Assembly: GCA_937877685.1 (NCBI GenBank)
Contig: CALFGU010000045.1
Coordinates: 1 to 5,998 of the forward strand
DNA from: an uncultured Prevotella sp.
Lineage (GTDB): Bacteria; Bacteroidota; Bacteroidia; Bacteroidales; Bacteroidaceae
DNA length: 5,998 nt
Reading direction: 5' to 3'
This document shows, piece by piece, positions 1-5,700 of this stretch (positions within the stretch are counted from its first letter, which is position 1; every line of letters begins with the position of its first letter). The notes under the pieces were generated by a model that did no database searches, had not been told where the DNA came from, and saw nothing but the letters and a program-made list of their open reading frames with translations. A program made the position numbers and the translations under genes.

Positions 1-225
1 GGCTGGGTGCTTATTGGCCTTTCAGGCCGTTACTTCTCAAAAACTTTACCGGACAGCAATAATCTACAAACTGTCCTTCTCCAAGTGAGTAGCGTGAAAA
101 TATCGCAAATTTTAAGGACGAACCTACGTCCCTACCCTTCAAGTGATATTTCGCATCTAATATACGCTTGACCCAACTAAAAGCCTACCAAAAATCAAGT
201 GGCGAGGCAACTTTAGCGCATAGCA
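1..225. other. Intergenic region with short hairpins, no gene seen
   Basis: I see no credible coding sequence here on either strand. Three short perfect stems are visible: GGCCT/AGGCC with a 3-nt loop at 16-28, GGACAG/CTGTCC at 51-76 with a 14-nt loop, and GGACG/CGTCC at 116-131 with a 6-nt loop. A weaker CTTGA/TCAAG pairing joins 167-171 with 195-199. The spacing of several stems in 200 bases could mean the 3' part of a structured RNA, the downstream end of a gene outside the window, or an intergenic repeat family. The GGCCTTTCAGGCC motif at 16-28 resembles palindromes common in intergenic repeats, but I cannot assign it to a family. The strand is not determined. Confidence 0.3.
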
Positions 226-290
226 AAAACAAAGTCTTTAATTCGAGCGATTCTTCCTTAAATAGGGCACCGAATTAAAGACTTTATTTT
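226..290. terminator. Probable bidirectional intrinsic terminator
   Basis: A perfect 15-bp inverted repeat, AAAGTCTTTAATTCG at 231-245 and CGAATTAAAGACTTT at 271-285, encloses a 25-nt loop. It extends past one mismatch into AAAA at 226-229 paired with TTTT at 287-290, so both strands have a stem followed by a T-rich tract. This is the usual form of a rho-independent terminator that can act in both directions. The stem is AT-rich and the loop long for a strong terminator, so a different role (protein-binding palindrome or repeat element) remains possible. It would close any transcript coming from the left and insulate the downstream promoter at 423-430. Confidence 0.55.
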
Positions 291-397
291 TCGTATTTGA
301 TATATTGTATTTTGTTGAGCTCAAGATGCAATATTTAGAGCAATAATTTGGAAGTTTTCACAAAATAAAACGCTATTATCATAATAATTAACATATT
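291..397. other. AT-rich intergenic DNA
   Basis: This stretch is strongly AT-rich, carries no open reading frame and no strong hairpin. It lies between the terminator-like palindrome at 226-290 and the promoter-like element at 423-430, as expected for upstream promoter DNA. I see nothing else in it. Confidence 0.5.
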
Positions 398-433
398 CTG
401 CAAATTGTTCATATTTTATACGTACATTTGCAG
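398..433 (+). promoter_or_regulatory. Bacteroidetes-type promoter within an 8-bp inverted repeat
   Basis: TACATTTG at 423-430 is an exact match to the TAnnTTTG -7 element of Bacteroides-type sigma factors and is the best match in the first 440 bases. The -33 partner is weak: a TCTG ends at 400 and an ATTG ends at 407, neither at the ideal distance. Start of transcription would be near 437. Overlapping this element is an exact inverted repeat, CTGCAAAT at 398-405 and ATTTGCAG at 426-433, with 20 nt between arms. The right arm covers the TTTG of the -7 element, so a protein bound there would block RNA polymerase. The promoter call is motif-based; the operator role is inference. Confidence 0.45.
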
Positions 434-671
434 TGTCTTCCCACATTAGTTTGCGCAAGCGTGTGCAAATAGTTCACGCCGAAGTCTGCGTCAAGGTCTT
501 TTTATGAAGAGTGAGACGCAGACGGAGATGGGCGGGTAAAAGGGGAAGACTGACATATAAAAGGCGTTTACTTACGCATAGTTTTAAGACCTTCTTAAAT
601 CTAGCAAATTTACAGAATCGTAGTCTTGAACTTTGCAACGGTAGATGTCCATTGGGTGTGGTTTTATCAAC

Positions 672-731
672 CCATCGTGCGACAGCAATGATTGTATCCG
701 TATGGATACAATCGCTGGTCGCATCCGATGG
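672..731 (+). other. Long stem-loop inside the candidate RNA
   Basis: The core is a perfect 10-bp stem, GATTGTATCC at 690-699 and GGATACAATC at 704-713, closed by the 4-nt loop GTAT. It continues outward through AGC/GCT, a bulged G at 717, GCGAC at 679-683 with GTCGC at 718-722, an internal loop, and CCATCG at 672-677 with CGATGG at 726-731. Together this makes about 24 base pairs in 60 nt. The outer CCATCG arm has alternative partners: CGATGGG at 784-790 also complements CCCATCG at 671-677, and ACCCA at 670-674 could pair with TGGGT at 653-657. So the base of the hairpin may be switchable. Confidence 0.65.
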
Positions 732-768
732 TAAATTAATTAAATCATATTCGGCGTGGACTCTAGCG

Positions 769-824
769 TTGTCTGTTCAACTACGATGGGCATTTGCTAG
801 AGCCTTAGAAGGTGGAACGGACAA
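769..824 (+). promoter_or_regulatory. Candidate antiterminator helix
   Basis: Segment 769-781 (TTGTCTGTTCAAC) differs at only two positions from the right arm of the downstream terminator at 825-837 (TTGTCGGTTCCAC). It can therefore pair with the terminator's left arm 812-824, giving ten consecutive pairs including one G-U, a mismatch, then two more. Formation of this helix would prevent the terminator. The same segment supplies the inner GTTG/CAAC arms of the 761-802 hairpin, so the hairpin and the antiterminator are alternatives unless a pseudoknot forms. What would switch the states is not visible in the sequence. The pairing is seen directly; the regulatory role is inference. Confidence 0.35.
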
Positions 825-846
825 TTGTCGGTTCCACGTCTTTTTT
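812..846 (+). terminator. Intrinsic terminator upstream of the secreted-protein gene
   Basis: GTGGAAC at 812-818 pairs perfectly with GTTCCAC at 831-837. After a G-G mismatch, GAC/GTC at 820-822 and 827-829 continue the stem to an AATT loop. The tract GTCTTTTTT follows, with six T residues at 841-846. This is a standard rho-independent terminator for the + strand only, because the opposite strand lacks a T run. It ends 37 nt before the start codon at 884, so it either finishes a separate small RNA or conditionally stops transcription into that gene. Confidence 0.75.
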
Positions 847-883
847 ATGTTCATACGGCACAATGGAAACAATCAATTTTTTT

Positions 884-2002
884 ATGCGTATGAATAAAAT
901 CCTACTTAACAACGTTTTGAAAGCCGCATGGATGGTCTGTGCGTGGCTTTGTGCGACTTGTGCTTTGGCGCAGGAAGCAGATCGTGTGTATGTTTCGGGA
1001 GAACTCTCGTTTAAACCTGGAGGCGACACCGAAACGCAGTATTTCTCCGTAAACATTGCGGATGCTTCGATGGACTATGTGGCGTATCAGCTGGACATTG
1101 TTCTGCCCGAAGGATTGGAAATAGCTTACTATGAGGGCGAACTTGATATTTACATCGACGACACAACAATCTATCCCACCAATCGTAGCAAGGTGCCTTA
1201 CCATTCGTTGACTCCGAAAGTCAATAAGGATCACATCCGCGTGATTTGTAAAGATGACGGCAACCATGCATTTAAGGTAAAGTCTGGTGAACTCTTCAAG
1301 GTCGGCGTCGTAGCGTCGCCCTACTTAAAGCCAGGCGATGTAAAGGTGCAGTTGCGAAACATTGTCCTTTCGGACATCAATTCTCAAGGTCCCGAATTTG
1401 ATGCCGTAGAACCCGCTTCTGTTGGCACCGCTTCTTCAACCAGCACCCTCACGTTGAAGGTTTCTGCCAGCAACAAGTTCAGCACTTGCATCTTGCCCTT
1501 TGACGCCCAACTCCCCGCAGGGCTTGAGGCTTATAGTTGCGAGGCTACTGATGGAAACAATTTGGTGTTGACACAGCAATCTTCCATGCAAGCCTTCTCG
1601 CCCTACATCGTGTATGCGCCCAGTGGTTTTGACGGAACGCTTACAGGCACAGTGGATGCAGCACAATATCAAGCAACAGTGACGAATGGTTACCTTTCGG
1701 GCACAGTGGTGAAAACGGAAATAACGGGTGACGCCGGCAATTACGTGCTCCAAAACCAGGGCGAAGGCCCCATGTTCTACCGCGTAGGCGACACCTCTTT
1801 CGCCATCCCCGCAGGTAAATGTTGGCTCACCCTTCCCGCTTCGCTCCAAGGTGTATCTGCTTTGAAATTGCAACGCCCCACAGGCATTGAGCGCATCCCC
1901 TTGCTCCACACCGACGCCCCCACTTACGACCTCAGCGGTCGCCAAGTGGCAAACCCCAATAAGGGTGTTTATATCGTAGGGGGCAAGAAGGTGGTGAAGT
2001 AA
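884..2002 (+). CDS. Secreted beta-rich protein with C-terminal sorting-like tail
   Basis: This 372-residue protein is probably exported; no enzymatic function can be assigned. Residues 1-29 form a signal peptide with basic start, hydrophobic core and an ALA cleavage site, leaving Gln30 as mature N-terminus. Residues about 33-175 are beta-rich and resemble cohesin-like domains of Bacteroidales (VAYQLDIVLPEGLEI at 66-80). Residues about 187-320 match a module frequent in Bacteroidales surface proteins, with CILPFDAQLPAGLEAYSC at 202-219 and a later GNYVLQNQGEGPMFYRV segment. Residues 348-372 (YDLSGRQV ... GVYIVGGKKVVK) resemble the short C-terminal tail often annotated as a type IX secretion sorting signal. 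The start at 884 was chosen because an in-frame GTG at 812 lies in the terminator stem; ATG at 863 or 890 are alternatives. Transcription may depend on readthrough of the terminator at 812-846. The cell location is surface or periplasm by inference. Confidence 0.85.
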   Translation: MRMNKILLNNVLKAAWMVCAWLCATCALAQEADRVYVSGELSFKPGGDTETQYFSVNIADASMDYVAYQLDIVLPEGLEIAYYEGELDIYIDDTTIYPTNRSKVPYHSLTPKVNKDHIRVICKDDGNHAFKVKSGELFKVGVVASPYLKPGDVKVQLRNIVLSDINSQGPEFDAVEPASVGTASSTSTLTLKVSASNKFSTCILPFDAQLPAGLEAYSCEATDGNNLVLTQQSSMQAFSPYIVYAPSGFDGTLTGTVDAAQYQATVTNGYLSGTVVKTEITGDAGNYVLQNQGEGPMFYRVGDTSFAIPAGKCWLTLPASLQGVSALKLQRPTGIERIPLLHTDAPTYDLSGRQVANPNKGVYIVGGKKVVK

Positions 2003-2011
2003 GTTAAAAAT

Positions 2012-2098
2012 CTTTGCGCTCCTTTGCGTCTTTGAGTGAGGTAATTCTATAAACCAACATTGTTTTTTTATCACGCAAAGTCGCAAAGATACGCAAAG
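2012..2098. repeat. REP-like CTTTGCG/CGCAAAG inverted repeat
   Basis: Arms at 2012-2040 and 2070-2098 are imperfect reverse complements, matching at 23 of 29 positions, with a 29-nt spacer. Each arm is itself made of repeated CTTTGCG-type units (CGCAAAG on the right side). Such CTTTGCG-rich palindromes are common between genes in Bacteroidales genomes. It begins 9 bases after the stop of the secreted-protein gene and ends 36 bases before the next start codon. It may act as a transcript end or mRNA stabiliser for the first gene, but no T run follows the stem on the + strand. Confidence 0.65.
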
Positions 2099-2134
2099 GG
2101 TTATTTAAGATTTAATTATAAATATAAGGTTATT

Positions 2135-2749
2135 ATGGAAGAATTACAATCCCGCTTAAAGGAAATAGTCGAATTAGCCTATAACCTTTTGGGTAAAAAG
2201 ATTGTTAATGGAAATATTCATGTTTTCAATGAAGCCTCTATGCAATTGCATTTTGGAATGATACTTAAAACATTAGGGCAATTGTATGAGTATAGTCTTG
2301 ATGAACGCATTATAGTTTCATTAGAAACTCCGAAGGAAGTTACAACAACCAAGAGTCCAAATGGTAAGGCGCGTTGTGATATAGAAATGAGTGTACGCAA
2401 TGTTAAAAGCAACATGGAATGCACTGCTTATATTGAATTGAAATATCTTAAGAAGTCACCTACTGCTGCGGTTACAGATGAGCGCTTTTCTGTTTGGGCA
2501 GATGTTGAAAACCTTGAAGCTTACATAGATAATTCGAACAATATTGGTTTCGCGATTGTACTTTCAGATGAAGTAAATCACACGAAAGACAAAGCTAATA
2601 ACAAGTTCTGTATTGGCAGTGGTGCAAGCATGAAGGAAGGTTCTCATCTTTACACAAAAGACAGAGTGGTTTCAATTAAAAATACATATCCTCTTCAATG
2701 GGACGAACCTGGGGAGAATGTGTATCTATTAAAGATTGACATCAAATAA
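2135..2749 (+). CDS. Hypothetical protein, possible PD-(D/E)XK nuclease fold
   Basis: I do not recognise a named family for this 204-residue protein. It has no signal peptide or membrane segment, so it is likely cytoplasmic. A possible PD-(D/E)XK nuclease core is visible: Glu33 in an N-terminal helical region, Asp82 in CDIEM, then a beta-strand-like TAYIELKYLKK holding Glu101-Leu-Lys103. A hydrophobic strand GFAIVLSD (138-145) follows, also typical of the fold. The family is known for restriction, repair and defence nucleases; assigning that here is inference from four residues and predicted strand order. The ATG at 2135 was preferred over an upstream in-frame start near 2060 because the latter would translate through the REP-like palindrome. 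The gene is AT-rich (one 60-base sample, 2281-2340, is 33% GC) compared with the gene before it (57% in 1741-1800). No methyltransferase or other defence partner is adjacent. The next gene starts 43 bp downstream on the same strand, so co-transcription is possible. Confidence 0.75.
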   Translation: MEELQSRLKEIVELAYNLLGKKIVNGNIHVFNEASMQLHFGMILKTLGQLYEYSLDERIIVSLETPKEVTTTKSPNGKARCDIEMSVRNVKSNMECTAYIELKYLKKSPTAAVTDERFSVWADVENLEAYIDNSNNIGFAIVLSDEVNHTKDKANNKFCIGSGASMKEGSHLYTKDRVVSIKNTYPLQWDEPGENVYLLKIDIK

Positions 2750-2792
2750 TTGAGCATTGATTAAAAACTTAAACATTTAAAATATTAATCTT

Positions 2793-5700
2793 ATGAAAAC
2801 TCTTAGATTATTCCTTTCAACAATGTTGCTATTTACCTGCAACATTATGTATGCAGCAATAGGCGACCAGTTTGTAGTTGATGGATTGGGATATTACAAT
2901 CACAAAAATGGAGAAGTCAAGGTTTATGCTTCTTCAAAAGATTGTTCAGGAGAAATAGAAATACCTGATACTGTAATTTATGGAGGAGTTGCTTTTAAAG
3001 TTGTTAATGTCAGATCCAATGCATTTGAAAATTGCTCTCAAATAACAAGTATAAAATTACCTTCTACTATTACCACCATAGAACAGTTAGCGTTCGCAAA
3101 TTGTTCTAAATTGAATAGTATAGAACTACCTAATAGCATAAATGTAATTGGACATAGCGCATTTAAGGGCTGTTCTAATCTGAAAAGCATCAAAATTCCC
3201 ACTAGCATAACTATATTAGAGGGTTCAATTTTTCATAGTTGTTCTAGTTTGACGAGCGTTGAATTGCCTGAGGGATTAACTAGCATTGGGCAATACGCTT
3301 TCTCCTATTGTTCTAGTCTTTCCAAGATAGAATTGCCAACTAGTGTTACAAGCATAGAACAAAGTGCTTTCTCTAGTTGCTCCAGTCTTACAAGTATTGA
3401 ATTACCTGCAGGGCTTACAAGCATAGGAGGTTCCGCCTTCCAGAGTTGCTCCAGTCTCACAAGCATTGAATTACCTGCAGGGCTTACAAGCATAGGGGAA
3501 CACACCTTCTCTAATTGCTCCAGTCTTACAAGTATTGAATTACCTGCAGGGCTTACAAGCATAGGAAATTTCGCTTTCAATAATTGTTCAAGTCTGACTA
3601 GCATTAAACTGCCCTCCGGAGTCGCATCTGTTGGTACGCGGGCTTTTTCAAATTGCTCTAAATTAGAACGAATCTATATTTTTGGCGAGGAACCGTTAAG
3701 CAACTACAACTATAGTTCTTCCTATATATTTGATAAAGAAAGACCTATTATTGTAAAAAAGTCCGCTATAGAAAACTTCAAAAAAGCAGAAGGTTGGAAT
3801 GATCTCGCTAAATATGTTACTTGTGAAGAATACATGACTAAAAGTATTGAAGTAACAGCTAGTAATTCGGGGTCTGCTATGCGCACAGTTATTACAGATT
3901 CAATCGTAGGTGGAGTTGTTGATTTAACGATTAAAGGTACTATCAATAGTTATGATATTATCGTGCTCAATCAGAAAATGCCTATCTTGCACCATTTGGA
4001 TTTAAGTGAGGCTCAAATCGTAGCATGTGATTACCCGTATTATAGTAATTATTGTACTAAGGATAGTACATTGAGCTCATATTTATTTTACGATAAGGCT
4101 TCATTGCGCAGCGTAAAACTTCCTAAGAAAATGAAAGGTGCATTTGGAAGTAGTATTTTTGAGCAATGTGAAAATCTTAGAAGTGTGGTATTACCAGAAG
4201 GAATTACCTCTATAGGATATAATGCATTCATATATACACTATCATTAGAATCTGTGAATATTCCTAATGGTGTTGAGAGTATTGGTAACTATGCTTTTCA
4301 AAGGACCCATATTACAAAAATTATTCTCCCTGAAAGTGTAACAACAATCGGAAAAGGAGCATTCTATGAAGCAGATCTAGCTCAAATAACCCTATCTCCT
4401 AAATTGAAATCTATAGGTGAATCTGCTTTTAAAGACACCAAACTCACCGAAATTCGCCTCCCTAGTAGTTTAAAGAGTATTGAATCTGGTGCTTTTTCAG
4501 GCCTTTCTACTCTCACAAAAGTCTATACCTATACCATCCTTCCTTTATCGATTAAGGATGGAACCTTCAGCAATGCCGCAAACGCAGAACTCTACCTTCC
4601 CGAAACAAGTAGTGAGAACTACTACTTTGCGCCTGGTTGGAACGGTTTCTTGAGCCATACGACTTTCAACGAACCTTATGAGTACTTCTACCTCAATGGT
4701 GATAAGGAGGTTAATGACGAAACGGGCTTTATTGAGGGCGAGGGTGAAAACAATCCTGATGCGGACATCAATGCAGGAGGTGGTATCATTGTAGGCGGTG
4801 ATAAAGAAGAAGAGGATGATCCCAAGCAACCCTTGGGCGACGTAAATGTTGAAAATGATGGTAATGGTAACTGCGGTTCGATGATTGGTAACAACAACTT
4901 GGTGGTAGACAGATTGCACATGAAGATTACGGTGAAGGGCGGTAAGTGGTACTTCTTCTCATTCCCCTTCGATGTGGACCTCGAGAGAAATGTGTGGATG
5001 GAAAACGGCAGTAAGTTCGTATTCCGCTACTACGACGGTGAAGACCGTGCGCACGGAAAGACGGGTTGGAAGAATATCACTGAAGGCGAATTGAAGGCTG
5101 GACAGGGTTACATCTTCCAATGCTCTGCAAACGATGTATTGGTGCTCAAGCGAGTGGGCGCACAATTTAGCAAGGAACCCGTATATAAGGAACTCTCTGC
5201 TCATGCCAGCGACAACAAGAAGGATGCAAGCTGGAACTTCATGGGTAACCCCTACTTGAGTTACTATGACATGAACGAGATGGACTTCACGGCGCCTGTT
5301 ACTGTGTGGGACGGTTCGAAGTATGTGGCTGTACGTCCTGGCGACGACGATTATCACTTCACGCCTTACGAAGCCTTCTTCGTTCAGAAACCTGAAGGCA
5401 CGAGCGATGTAAAATTCGACGGTGAAAAGCAGATGACACAAACACAGTCGAAGGACAAGAAGGCAAAGCAGGCTGCTGCACGCAAGATGATGGTGATGAA
5501 TGCGCGAGCAAAGGAAAATCCCCGCAAACTCGTGAACCTCACACTCACTGCTGGCGAAGCAACTGACGGCACACGCATCGTGTTTAACAACGCACAGAGC
5601 CGTGCTTACGAATCTGAATGTGACGCTGCGAAGTTTGAAACACAGGGTGTCATCCAACTCTTCACCATCGGTGACCAGCAGGAACGTTATGCCATCAACG

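Larger units (their letters stand above)
437..846 (+). ncRNA. Candidate structured RNA or attenuator leader, about 410 nt
   Basis: Between the promoter-like TACATTTG at 423-430 and an intrinsic terminator ending near 846 lies a chain of helices. Visible stems are TTTGCGCA/TGTGCAAA at 450-469 (4-nt loop, one G-U), GTCTGCGTC/GACGCAGAC at 484-523 with inner TCTT/AAGA, AAGACT at 546-551 with AGTCTT at 622-627 enclosing GCGT/ACGC (564-577) and TTTAAGA/TCTTAAA (583-599), a long hairpin at 672-731, and CTCTAGC/GCTAGAG at 761-802 with inner GTTG/CAAC. I do not recognise a known family: the conserved motifs of RNase P RNA, tmRNA, a T-box or a cobalamin riboswitch are absent. It could be an independent small RNA, or the 5' leader of the secreted-protein gene beginning at 884, since no second promoter is evident in the 38 nt between terminator and start codon. 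Start and end are inferred from promoter and terminator. Confidence 0.5.

Noticed and set aside
493..593. Exact 8-base complement AAGGTCTT (493-500) with AAGACCTT (586-593) as a long-range pairing
   Set aside because: About one such 8-base match is expected by chance in 400 bases, and both segments already take part in local hairpins.
437..846. RNase P RNA, tmRNA or retron RNA
   Set aside because: The conserved RNase P and tmRNA sequence motifs are absent on both strands, and no reverse transcriptase gene is nearby.
812..883. N-terminal extension of the secreted-protein gene from the GTG at 812
   Set aside because: The GTG is the first base triplet of the terminator stem, and the extension would precede an otherwise normal signal peptide.
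511..897. Open frame of 128 codons on the + strand beginning with an arginine-rich stretch
   Set aside because: It starts with GTG inside a hairpin, reads through all the strong stem-loops and the terminator, and overlaps the start of the secreted-protein gene; its protein looks unstructured in composition.
1436..2086. Minus-strand open frame of 216 codons
   Set aside because: It is antisense to the secreted-protein gene and crosses the intergenic palindrome.
2060..2134. Longer start for the possible nuclease gene
   Set aside because: The extra 25 codons translate the right arm of the REP-like palindrome; the ATG at 2135 gives a compact protein.
2793..2858. Lipoprotein signal at Cys16 of the LRR protein
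   Set aside because: The residues before the Cys (LFT) do not fit a lipobox, and a normal signal peptidase I site follows at MYA.
3305..3604. Minus-strand open frame with repeated peptide units
   Set aside because: It is the antisense shadow of the 69-bp LRR units, whose period is a multiple of three and so keeps other frames open.
3018..3638. CRISPR-like array from the regular 69-bp spacing
   Set aside because: Units are contiguous, coding, and diverge throughout; there are no unique spacers between identical repeats.
4959..5657. Minus-strand open frame of 232 codons
   Set aside because: It lies wholly opposite the C-terminal region of the LRR protein, whose frame is continuous and recognisable; no signal of its own was seen.
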